Below are positions 1-6,645 of a stretch of 64,000 nt of DNA, one piece after another (position 1 is the stretch's first letter; each line of letters opens with the position of its first letter). The notes beneath the pieces were generated by a model that saw only the letters and a program-made list of their open reading frames with translations, was not told the DNA's origin and did not search any database. Source of the stretch: an uncultured Porphyromonadaceae bacterium (GTDB taxonomy: Bacteria; Bacteroidota; Bacteroidia; Bacteroidales; Muribaculaceae). The stretch spans positions 1 to 64,000 of the forward strand of contig CABPYL010000002.1 in the NCBI GenBank assembly GCA_902461565.1, read 5' to 3'. The position numbers and the translations under genes were made by a program.

Positions 1-71
1 AACTTGACCATCTCAAACAGCTCTTCCAATCCTTCAGGAAGGCACATCCATATTGTATCTGCGGTTTTCAT
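1..71 (-). CDS. Partial CDS, N-terminus only; possibly a transposase N-terminal region protein
   Basis: An open frame starts at an ATG at 71 and runs off the left edge; only 23 codons are visible. The protein begins MKTADTIWMCLPEGLEELFE. The LPEG-L-x-x-x-F-E pattern near the start resembles the N-terminal region proteins of ISAon1-type transposases, which often begin with a similar short stretch, but 23 residues cannot decide this. The start lies 9 nt after the stop of a 32-codon open frame, and both would be served by the leftward promoter at 199-206. Identity is a guess; the existence of a gene here is somewhat more likely. Confidence 0.35.
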   Translation of the reverse strand, partial: MKTADTIWMCLPEGLEELFEMVK

Positions 72-80
72 CCTGCAAAT

Positions 81-179
81 TTAACACTTTTCCCAAAATC
101 CATGCACCGGAATTTCGGCTTGAGCCCCGATAACCATGATCCGGCAGTCTGCGATAAGGCGTTTTTCCTCGCTTGTCAT
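81..179 (-). CDS. Candidate 32-aa small protein under the divergent promoter
   Basis: The frame runs from ATG at 179 to TAA at 81 and encodes 32 residues starting MTSEEKRLIADC and ending in GFWEKC, with two cysteines. It is the first start codon downstream of the leftward -7 box (199-206), with a predicted leader of about 15 nt, and it ends 9 nt before the next start at 71. Position is the only support: there is no family I recognise, and a 32-codon frame can arise by chance. It could also be a remnant of a longer gene. Confidence 0.3.
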   Translation of the reverse strand: MTSEEKRLIADCRIMVIGAQAEIPVHGFWEKC

Positions 180-198
180 ATTCGATAATTTTACTCTG

Positions 199-206
199 CA
201 AAATTA
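199..206 (-). promoter_or_regulatory. Leftward -7 box of a divergent operator-controlled promoter
   Basis: On the minus strand the box reads TAATTTTG, matching the Bacteroidetes consensus TAnnTTTG. It lies exactly 19 nt from the outer edge of the operator arm at 226-244. The same box and the same 19-nt distance occur on the other side of the operator (305-312) and again at 2662-2669. The -33 position therefore falls inside the operator arm. Confidence 0.6.
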
Positions 207-225
207 GGATTATACCAATCGTTAT

Positions 226-285
226 GCCATACCCAAAAGGGTACGTTTTCACTCCGAGATGCAATTGTACCCTTTTGGGTATGGC
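226..285. promoter_or_regulatory. Composite operator, copy 1: paired 19-nt inverted arms
   Basis: Arm 1 (226-244) reads GCCATACCCAAAAGGGTAC and arm 2 (267-285) is its perfect reverse complement; a 22-nt spacer separates them. Each arm contains its own palindrome, TACCC-N4-GGGTA, so there are two dyads whose centres are about 41 bp apart, close to four helical turns. Both outer edges lie exactly 19 nt from a TAATTTTG box, one for each direction. This geometry fits a regulator bound as a dimer at each arm and covering the -33 region of two divergent promoters. The regulator is not identifiable in this window. A second copy is at 2583-2642. Confidence 0.75.
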
Positions 286-304
286 AAGTGTTTTTCAATA
301 GCTG

Positions 305-312
305 TAATTTTG
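305..312 (+). promoter_or_regulatory. -7 box for the outer-membrane receptor gene
   Basis: TAATTTTG lies 19 nt downstream of operator arm 2 (ends 285), followed by GCATC as in the second copy at 2662. Transcription should start near 316-320, giving a leader of about 45 nt before ATG 363. This also rules out an in-frame upstream start at 288, which lies before the -7 box. Confidence 0.65.
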
Positions 313-362
313 CATCGGTAATCTCTCAAAGATTACTTCATAATGACAAAACATATACCAGT

Positions 363-2453
363 ATGAAACAGATAAGTATTCTCATCATGGCTTTATTCTG
401 TGCTTTAAGCGTATTGGCACAAGAGGAGTCCCCTGATACAATTTCCGCTAAAGAATTGGGCGAAATTGTGGTGATAGCACAGAATCAGCGCACCAATTCA
501 ACGTCCTCGACATACATTCCCATGAAGCGGCAGAAGGACTCAGCCACAGACGCAATCTCACTTCTCAGCCAAATGGCGATTCCGCAGCTTGAGGTGCAGC
601 CAGGTAATTTTAACGTAAAAAACATATCCGGCCAGAACGTAGCAATATACATCAACTACGTTTCCGCTTCCGAACAGGATCTTACAGGCTTGCGTCCAAC
701 TGATGTTAAGAAAGTCGAGTATCTCATATATCCGCAGGACCCTCGCTTCAAAGGTGCCCAATATGTCGTAAACTTCATTTTGCAGAAATACGAATGGGGT
801 GGCTATACAAAAATCACAGGGAACAAGTGGTTCTGTGTAAATAATACCGAAGGAGCCGTTTTCTCAAAGTTTGCATATAAATCAATGACTTTTGATTTGT
901 TCGCCAACGAGAAATATCTAACGAACCGATATAATGGAACGGAATCCAGTGAGACGTTCAAATTCACAGACATTTTTAACAAGGGAGAACAGACTGTCAA
1001 GCGGTTCACAACCCCGCTATCCTCGCTTTATCGCAACAACAGTAACGATATTGCTTTCCGGGCTTTATATTCTAAAGAACGCATTCAAATATCTAACAAG
1101 TTATCGTTCAATATTACATCAACTCCACGTAATGAATTGGAAACTGAGATGTCCTACAACGATAATTTCCTACCAACATCGACAGCTTCCACATTTGCAT
1201 CAAGTCATAGCTGGGGTTTTAATTACGATTTTGAAGCATATACTGCTTTTAACGATAAGATAGCTCTCAATGTCGAGGCTCAATATCTCTACGGGCGCAA
1301 TAAACAAAACTCTCAATACACTAATGATAATTTAACCATTATCAACAATGCAATAGAAGACAATCATCAAGTGCGTATTATTCCCAATCTTGTGTGGAAT
1401 CCAAATCAGCATCACAGCATTATGCCTTTGGTGGCTGGAGAATACTATCGTTCATCAATACATTATTTCGGAAGCTCTCCCTCTCAGCAGAAATATGATG
1501 TATGGGGACTCGTTGGAGGTGTGAGATATACTTTTATTCAGCCTAAGTGGACGGCCGGGACTCTATTTACTTGGGTATATGCCAACACCAATCTAACCGG
1601 GACAAAAATAACTGACAATTATCCGCAGGGAAATGTTTTTGGAACTTATTCGCCTAATGACAAGAATCAATTCGAACTAATGTGGGCATTTGGCAAGCAG
1701 ATTCCAAGCACATATCAGAAAAGTCCTAATATGCTTCAACAGGACGAACTCATGTGGTATTCCGGAAATCCAGGACTCGATAATTATTGGAACCACCACA
1801 TAGGATTACAGTATCTATGGTTGCCTGACAATAAATGGCAATTAGCTGCTGATACCTATTATTACACTGAACGTAACAGGGTGGTCACATCTTATAGTCC
1901 TGATGCTCCAAATGGTACTATGTTGCGTAAATACACCAACGGAGGCAATTACGATGTAATAATGGCCGGATTAAGTGGGACTGCCAAGTTCTTTGGAGGT
2001 AAGTTAATAGCGAAAGTGCGTCCTCAATACTGGCATAGGAATATCTCGGGAGCTTACAATATCTCACTGAACGAAATAACTTGCTCAGCCCAATTCACTT
2101 GGTATTTTGGCAACTTCTATCTCTTCGGCTGGTATATGACGCCAAGCACTTATATTCCCGATGAATCCGGGATGAAAGCACATACACCTTCAAGTTATCA
2201 AGTGCAATTAGGCTGGGGTAAAGGAGCTTGGAGATTATCCGCAACCGCCCATAACTTCCTCCGTTCATCATGGGAAACCAATAGGCATGAGCTTAATAGT
2301 ACTTACTATAATTTTGACCGACGAGAATATGGGACTGGTCAGCACATGCGTTTTCAAATCTCGGCCACATATACTTTTGGATATGGTAAAAAGGTACAGC
2401 AGGGAGACGAAGTAAGCGGTGCCGGAACTACTGAATCATCAATTTTGAAATAA
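363..2453 (+). CDS. TonB-dependent receptor-like outer-membrane beta-barrel protein
   Basis: A 696-residue outer-membrane protein. The start MKQISILIMALFCALSVLAQ is a clean signal peptide, chosen over an in-frame start at 288 because the promoter lies between them. Residues of about 20-160 form a plug-like segment (GEIVVIAQNQR, the GQNVAIYINY region, then a LRPTDVKKVEYL motif) as in the Bacteroidetes OMP_b-brl_3 group of TonB-dependent receptors. The rest is rich in alternating aromatic strands and ends near ISATYTFGYG, like a final barrel strand, with a short polar tail. It lacks the carboxypeptidase-like N-terminal domain of SusC proteins and has no SusD neighbour, so glycan import by the Sus route is unlikely. 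It shares an operator with the downstream esterase gene. The ligand is unknown; a siderophore-like or peptide ligand is possible. Confidence 0.85.
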   Translation: MKQISILIMALFCALSVLAQEESPDTISAKELGEIVVIAQNQRTNSTSSTYIPMKRQKDSATDAISLLSQMAIPQLEVQPGNFNVKNISGQNVAIYINYVSASEQDLTGLRPTDVKKVEYLIYPQDPRFKGAQYVVNFILQKYEWGGYTKITGNKWFCVNNTEGAVFSKFAYKSMTFDLFANEKYLTNRYNGTESSETFKFTDIFNKGEQTVKRFTTPLSSLYRNNSNDIAFRALYSKERIQISNKLSFNITSTPRNELETEMSYNDNFLPTSTASTFASSHSWGFNYDFEAYTAFNDKIALNVEAQYLYGRNKQNSQYTNDNLTIINNAIEDNHQVRIIPNLVWNPNQHHSIMPLVAGEYYRSSIHYFGSSPSQQKYDVWGLVGGVRYTFIQPKWTAGTLFTWVYANTNLTGTKITDNYPQGNVFGTYSPNDKNQFELMWAFGKQIPSTYQKSPNMLQQDELMWYSGNPGLDNYWNHHIGLQYLWLPDNKWQLAADTYYYTERNRVVTSYSPDAPNGTMLRKYTNGGNYDVIMAGLSGTAKFFGGKLIAKVRPQYWHRNISGAYNISLNEITCSAQFTWYFGNFYLFGWYMTPSTYIPDESGMKAHTPSSYQVQLGWGKGAWRLSATAHNFLRSSWETNRHELNSTYYNFDRREYGTGQHMRFQISATYTFGYGKKVQQGDEVSGAGTTESSILK

Positions 2454-2484
2454 AACAGCTTAAATATACATAGACAAAAACTGA

Positions 2485-2510
2485 CAACCTCGGCAGCGAT
2501 GTCGGGGTTG
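2485..2510 (+). terminator. Hairpin after the receptor gene, probable terminator
   Basis: CAACCTCGGCA pairs with TGTCGGGGTTG (11 bp with two G-T pairs, GCGA loop), 31 nt after the receptor stop. The following tract (ACCGTCTTT) is only weakly T-rich, so termination may be partial. It separates the receptor from the second operator. Confidence 0.5.
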
Positions 2511-2582
2511 ACCGTCTTTGGATTATAATCCGGCCGGGCGAATAGGTATGGATTAATAAAATTGAAGCATCAATTCATGAGT

Positions 2583-2642
2583 GCCATACCCAAATGGGTA
2601 CGTTTTTATTCAGAACTGCATTTGTACCCATTTGGGTATGGC
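2583..2642. promoter_or_regulatory. Composite operator, copy 2
   Basis: Arm 1 (2583-2601) reads GCCATACCCAAATGGGTAC and arm 2 (2624-2642) is its perfect reverse complement, with a 22-nt spacer as in copy 1. Relative to copy 1 each arm has one central change (A to T), made in a compensating way in the other arm, so the symmetry is kept. The spacers share their ends and a central TGCA. This preserved dyad with different bases argues for selection on protein binding. A degenerate leftward -7-like sequence (CAATTTTA, 2557-2564) lies 18 nt from arm 1. Confidence 0.75.
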
Positions 2643-2661
2643 ATATAATTTTCAGCGGTTG

Positions 2662-2669
2662 TAATTTTG
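2662..2669 (+). promoter_or_regulatory. -7 box for the esterase gene
   Basis: TAATTTTG is exactly 19 nt from the edge of operator arm 2 and is followed by GCATC, the same layout as upstream of the receptor gene. The start point would be near 2674, about 20 nt before ATG 2695. Confidence 0.65.
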
Positions 2670-2694
2670 CATCAGAAATCAAAACAACAATGAT

Positions 2695-3864
2695 ATGATA
2701 CGAATATTCACAATCATTTTTATAGTGCTGATTTCCATATCAGGAGTATCTGCACAGGCGATTGCAAGAGTCGAATACAAGGAGTTCGATTCAAAGACTT
2801 TCCCTTTCAAGCGTCCTTATCTTATCTTTACCCCCGAGGATTATGACACTAACGTCAATTCCGATTATGATGTCATCTATGTGTTTGACTCGCAATGGCG
2901 TTCAAGATTCGGACTTGTACACAATCTGATGCATTATGGTTGTCAGGAGTTAGTGACTCCTAATGAAGAGACACATCAATATATTGTGGTAGGTATTCCA
3001 TCCCCCTATGTTCCGGAACATGAATACGACAGAAACAGAGATTTCTATTCCGCACCGGTAAACATCCCTCTGCCTGAGTGGATGCCTGAGGGATATGGAT
3101 GTGCCCCTCAATTCAAGAAATTCCTGAAAGAGGAGCTGATGCCTTACATTGATGCAAACTACCGGACAACGGGTCATACTCTCGCTGTAGGTCATTCCTT
3201 GAGTGCTTCCTTCATTCTTGACGCTCTGGAAACAGAGGATATGTTTGATGATTACATCGCCTTGTCGCCAAATCTTTGTTGGGATAATGATCTTTGGGCG
3301 GACCGTCTTATAAATTTTAATTTCAATGACGGCAAGCAACGATACTTCTTCTTTAATATGGCTAACGAACGTGAGGACACCGGATGGGGACCTGATTGGC
3401 GTCCGGCATGGAATAAGGTGAAGAATCATTTTGAATCAACTGCTTTACCTGACAATATTGTGATGAAATTCAACGACTCGCCACAATACGACCATAATCA
3501 AAGTTATCAGCCTGTGATTATTGATGCCCTCAACGACTATTGCATCTATCGGCTTACACACGGTCACGAACCTGTAAGCAAACAGGCTTATCCCGTTCAT
3601 ATCGAACTCAAAGGTAAATCATTAAGCGGTGATGTCTATATAACAGGGAATCAGGATGCGCTTGCAAACTGGAATCCGATGGGTGTAAAGATGAATCAGA
3701 TTAATGATTCCACCTACACAATTGACCTTAATCTTAGACTGCCCGCTGAATATAAATTTACGCAAGGCACATGGGAGCAACAGCCGTTCCCTAAAAACAC
3801 GGTGCCTGGCAATCTACGAATTGCCGATCCGAACAAAACGGTGATATATCACGAAACAGATTAA
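2695..3864 (+). CDS. Secreted alpha/beta-hydrolase esterase with C-terminal starch-binding-like domain
   Basis: 389 residues. A signal peptide (MIRIFTIIFIVLISISGVSA) precedes a D-type esterase fold: IFTPEDYD and YVFDSQ strands, the nucleophile in GHSLS with Ser168, and a likely catalytic His267 in QYDHNQS. This architecture matches the putative esterase family that includes enterobactin esterase-like IroE and esterase D. Residues of about 300-389 look like an E-set/CBM20-type domain (VYITGNQDALANWNP, then YKFTQGTWE), which in relatives binds alpha-glucans or simply packs on the enzyme. It shares an operator with the upstream receptor gene, and the DUF3667 gene follows 6 nt later. A role in hydrolysing the ligand taken up by the receptor is inferred, not shown. 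Confidence 0.8.
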   Translation: MIRIFTIIFIVLISISGVSAQAIARVEYKEFDSKTFPFKRPYLIFTPEDYDTNVNSDYDVIYVFDSQWRSRFGLVHNLMHYGCQELVTPNEETHQYIVVGIPSPYVPEHEYDRNRDFYSAPVNIPLPEWMPEGYGCAPQFKKFLKEELMPYIDANYRTTGHTLAVGHSLSASFILDALETEDMFDDYIALSPNLCWDNDLWADRLINFNFNDGKQRYFFFNMANEREDTGWGPDWRPAWNKVKNHFESTALPDNIVMKFNDSPQYDHNQSYQPVIIDALNDYCIYRLTHGHEPVSKQAYPVHIELKGKSLSGDVYITGNQDALANWNPMGVKMNQINDSTYTIDLNLRLPAEYKFTQGTWEQQPFPKNTVPGNLRIADPNKTVIYHETD

Positions 3865-3870
3865 ACCGTA

Positions 3871-4650
3871 ATGCCCAACTCACACGAAAACAAAGAATCA
3901 GTTGTTAAGTGCAGGAACTGCGGATGTTCCTGCACTTCCCGCTTTTGTCCTGACTGCGGTCAGTCGGTCAAGGAAAAAAGGCTCGAAAACAAGACTTTTT
4001 TCATCGGGCTGCTGTTGGGGTTGTCGCGTATCAATCAAGGTTTTCTGTATACGGCGTGGCAACTTCTCTTTCATCCTTGGAAAGTAATACGCGACTATAT
4101 ACAGTGTCGCCGGGTAAAATATGTTGCGCCCATTTCGATGCTTATAGTAGTATGTTTCATAAGCTCGTTTGTTTCAGGACTTATGCCTTCTGATCCTGAT
4201 GGTGTGGTGGAAGAAACCGGCACCGGTCAGGTTGGTCTCGTATATAAAATGACGTTGGCGGTTACGGACTTCATAATGAACAGCATGGTAGTCCGTAATC
4301 TGACAATCTATATCCCTGCAGTGTTGGCTATACCGATTGTATATTGGAAAATCGGGGCAAGGAAATATAATATTGCCGAATATTTTGCTGCGATGATTTA
4401 CATGACATCATCAATTCTGCTTTTCGGTATTCTTATCTGTCCTCTGTCGCTTTTATCCGAATCTTGGTATTCCGGGTTGGAAATAGTCTATTCCATTGTC
4501 ATTTGTTCCTTGAGTATGTATAAAGCCTTTCCCTTCGGTCCCTTGAAAAAGCGAAGCGGATATTTTGCTTTGTATCTGATAGTTTCCGTTGCAATCTATC
4601 TACTCATATTTCTCGGTTTTTTAATCCTCTCTGTTTCAAGTGTTTCATAA
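3871..4650 (+). CDS. Zinc-ribbon integral membrane protein, DUF3667 family
   Basis: 259 residues. The N-terminus carries a four-cysteine zinc ribbon, Cys14/Cys17 and Cys27/Cys30 (CRNCG and CPDCG). It is followed by a cytoplasmic linker and about five hydrophobic spans (roughly 75-95, 145-165, 170-195, 200-220, 235-258). This is the layout of DUF3667, common in Bacteroidetes and of unknown function. It starts 6 nt after the esterase stop, so it is probably cotranscribed under operator copy 2. Signalling or scaffolding at the inner membrane is possible, but nothing in the sequence shows a reaction. Confidence 0.75.
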   Translation: MPNSHENKESVVKCRNCGCSCTSRFCPDCGQSVKEKRLENKTFFIGLLLGLSRINQGFLYTAWQLLFHPWKVIRDYIQCRRVKYVAPISMLIVVCFISSFVSGLMPSDPDGVVEETGTGQVGLVYKMTLAVTDFIMNSMVVRNLTIYIPAVLAIPIVYWKIGARKYNIAEYFAAMIYMTSSILLFGILICPLSLLSESWYSGLEIVYSIVICSLSMYKAFPFGPLKKRSGYFALYLIVSVAIYLLIFLGFLILSVSSVS

Positions 4651-4985
4651 AAAATTCTTATCTTCGTAGTCAGTAACATTCTTTATTTCAATGGATAGCT
4701 CAAACAAAGCACTATCTTTTGAGTAGCGCGAAACCTTTTGCCTTATGAATTTAGACCTAACGCTGAATTAACAGCGTCGAAAGAAATTATTGAATACTCC
4801 GATGGGCTTAGTTGCCTATCATTATTCCAATTTGCTCAAAGATGTGTTGTGGAAAACAAGCATAACGAAGATTTTCCATCTTCATGATATCTTTATATCT
4901 CTACGCTAATTTATTCGCATTAGAGGCTACTGCCGGTGCACCTATCTCTATGCACCCAGTTCTGCTTATCATCGGGAGAAGAGTG
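4651..4985. other. Gene-free A+T-rich stretch with one possible gene remnant
   Basis: 335 bases between two converging genes. It contains an open stretch at 4723-4887 listed separately and a weak dyad (GGTGCA ... TGCACC) near 4936-4957. I see no convincing promoter or strong terminator. It marks the junction between the accessory left end and the core genes. Confidence 0.5.
4723..4887 (+). pseudogene. Possible 3' gene fragment without a start codon
   Basis: 54 codons are open to a TGA at 4885, with no ATG and a stop just upstream. The peptide (for example RPNAELTASKEIIEYSDG and LSLFQFAQRCVVEN) has the composition and amphipathic spacing of real protein, unlike most chance frames here. It could be the tail of a gene lost when the accessory segment was inserted. 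I do not recognise the family, and chance remains possible. Confidence 0.25.
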
Positions 4986-6455
4986 TTATGCGTGTGCCAG
5001 ACTGCGTGTTGCATGTGCTGCCTGGCGAATCTTGAAGCCGGAGAGTGAAATCAGCAGCGTCATAAGCGGCGAGAGATAATTGAACACGCAGAAGGGGAAA
5101 TACACAAGCGTACTTACGCCGAGGACTGCCGACTGAGTAACGCCGCAACTGTTCCAGGGTATCAGTACCGAGGTAACGGAAACCGAATCCTCGAGTGTAC
5201 GGCTTAGCAGGCGTGGCTCCAGTCCACAGCGGCGATATGCGTTGCGGTACATGTTCCCGCCGATGATTATGGACAGGTATTGGTCGGCAGTGCATCCGTT
5301 CAGGAAGAGGCCGCTGGCAACTGTTGTGGACACGAGCGAGAAGCGTTTGCGTATTCTGCTGGTTATGGCATGGGTGAGTGTGGCGAGCATACCGGTACTT
5401 ATCATAGCGGTACCGAAAATCATCGCACTAAGCACAAGCGCTATCGTGGACATCATGCCAAGTATGCCGGAAGTGCTTACCAGTGAATCAAAGAGCTCGT
5501 TGCCGGTATTGAAAGTTGTTTCGTTCCACAGCAGACCGAATGTTGCAGAGAGAGCAGAGGAGAAGTCCGTAATACCGAGGTGCGCCATTATGCCGGGCTG
5601 AAAAATGAAAATTCCGGAGAGTCCGAGCATAGAGCTTGCGAACAATGTTATGAGTGTGGGAACGCGCAAAACAATCATTGCAAGAGTGATGGCAGGTATG
5701 GTGAGTACCCAGGGAGACAGGTTGAACGTCGCGGTAAGATTGGCTATGATGTCGGCACCGTTGGCTTCGGCGGACGGTGTGGCGTTGAACCCCGCGATTG
5801 TGAACACAATCAGCGATATCACCAAAGAAGGCACTGTGGTAATCATCAGATATCGTATATGGGTGAAGAGATCCACGCCGCAGGCCGATGCGGAGATAAC
5901 TGTGGTATCGCTAAGGGGCGAAACCTTGTCTCCAAAATATGCTCCGGAAATAATGGCACCGGCTATCCACCCGGGATGGAATCCCATGACTGTGCCAATG
6001 CCCATGAAGGCTACACCAATCGTGGCTATGGTACTCCAGCTGCTGCCTGTCAATACAGAAATTACTCCGCATACAAGACAGCATATCACCAGGAAGAAAG
6101 TGGGATTGAGCATTTGCAACCCGTAGCATATAAGTGCAGGTACAACGCCGCTGAGCATCCACGTAGTGGCAACCATTGCAATACATATTAGCATGGGGAC
6201 TGCAGGAAGAATCTGCCGCGCACTTCGTCGGATACCCACTGCAAGACCGCGGCGGCAGAGAGAGCGGTTGGCGAGTGAAAGAACGATGGCTACAGCCGCA
6301 GCGCATAAAAGACTGAACGGGCTATAGTCGGAAATGGCTCCGGCGCCCGCAAAAATGATTATGCAGGCAAGAAATGTGAGGAGCAATGCAACCGGAAGGG
6401 CCGAAAGCAACAGGCCGGGCTTCCGGGATGTACTGTTTGGAAATAAACCTTTCAA
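4986..6455 (-). CDS. nhaC: Na+/H+ antiporter, NhaC family
   Basis: 489 residues, about 11-12 hydrophobic spans. The signature GAYFGDKVSPLSDTT is the NhaC/CPA hallmark, with charged Asp residues in an otherwise hydrophobic helix; SGSSWST-like loops (TGSSWSTIATIG) are also typical. The product exchanges cytoplasmic Na+ for H+ across the inner membrane, for pH and sodium homeostasis. The start at 6455 follows a TACTTTTG promoter with a leader of about 40 nt. It stands alone: clpC lies upstream on the same strand, separated by a strong terminator. Confidence 0.9.
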   Translation of the reverse strand: MKGLFPNSTSRKPGLLLSALPVALLLTFLACIIIFAGAGAISDYSPFSLLCAAAVAIVLSLANRSLCRRGLAVGIRRSARQILPAVPMLICIAMVATTWMLSGVVPALICYGLQMLNPTFFLVICCLVCGVISVLTGSSWSTIATIGVAFMGIGTVMGFHPGWIAGAIISGAYFGDKVSPLSDTTVISASACGVDLFTHIRYLMITTVPSLVISLIVFTIAGFNATPSAEANGADIIANLTATFNLSPWVLTIPAITLAMIVLRVPTLITLFASSMLGLSGIFIFQPGIMAHLGITDFSSALSATFGLLWNETTFNTGNELFDSLVSTSGILGMMSTIALVLSAMIFGTAMISTGMLATLTHAITSRIRKRFSLVSTTVASGLFLNGCTADQYLSIIIGGNMYRNAYRRCGLEPRLLSRTLEDSVSVTSVLIPWNSCGVTQSAVLGVSTLVYFPFCVFNYLSPLMTLLISLSGFKIRQAAHATRSLAHA

Positions 6456-6504
6456 TTTTTTTAATTTTGCGATGTACTACGTTGTGTACCTATGGAAATT
6501 TTTG

Positions 6505-6512
6505 CAAAAGTA
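6505..6512 (-). promoter_or_regulatory. -7 box for nhaC
   Basis: Minus strand TACTTTTG fits TAnnTTTG and lies about 50 nt before the nhaC start. No exact TTTG is found 19-20 nt further upstream. An 8-nt inverted repeat (TTGCAAAA at 6503, TTTTGCAA at 6537) brackets it, which may be chance. Confidence 0.45.
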
Positions 6513-6601
6513 GTGCTATTCTTCGATAAAACATAGTTTTGCAAGAATTATTACACGAATTTTGCTTTTTTTGCATCGTGCAGCTACGTGGATATAAGAA
6601 A

Positions 6602-6626
6602 ACCGGCAGACACGTGGCCTGCCGGT
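6602..6626 (-). terminator. clpC terminator
   Basis: On the minus strand ACCGGCAG pairs with CTGCCGGT (8 bp, 9-nt loop), followed by TTTTCTT. It lies 20 nt after the clpC stop and separates clpC from nhaC. Confidence 0.8.
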
Positions 6627-6645
6627 GAGTATGGTTGGATATCTG

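Noticed and set aside
288..362. Longer receptor protein starting at the ATG at 288
   Set aside because: The -7 box (305-312) lies inside this extension and the added residues are not a signal peptide; ATG 363 gives a clean one.
226..2642. The two operators as terminal inverted repeats of a mobile element carrying the receptor gene
   Set aside because: Each copy is internally symmetric, both sit at a fixed distance from promoter boxes, and no target-site duplication or transposase lies between them. The idea is not fully excluded because relatives were not compared.
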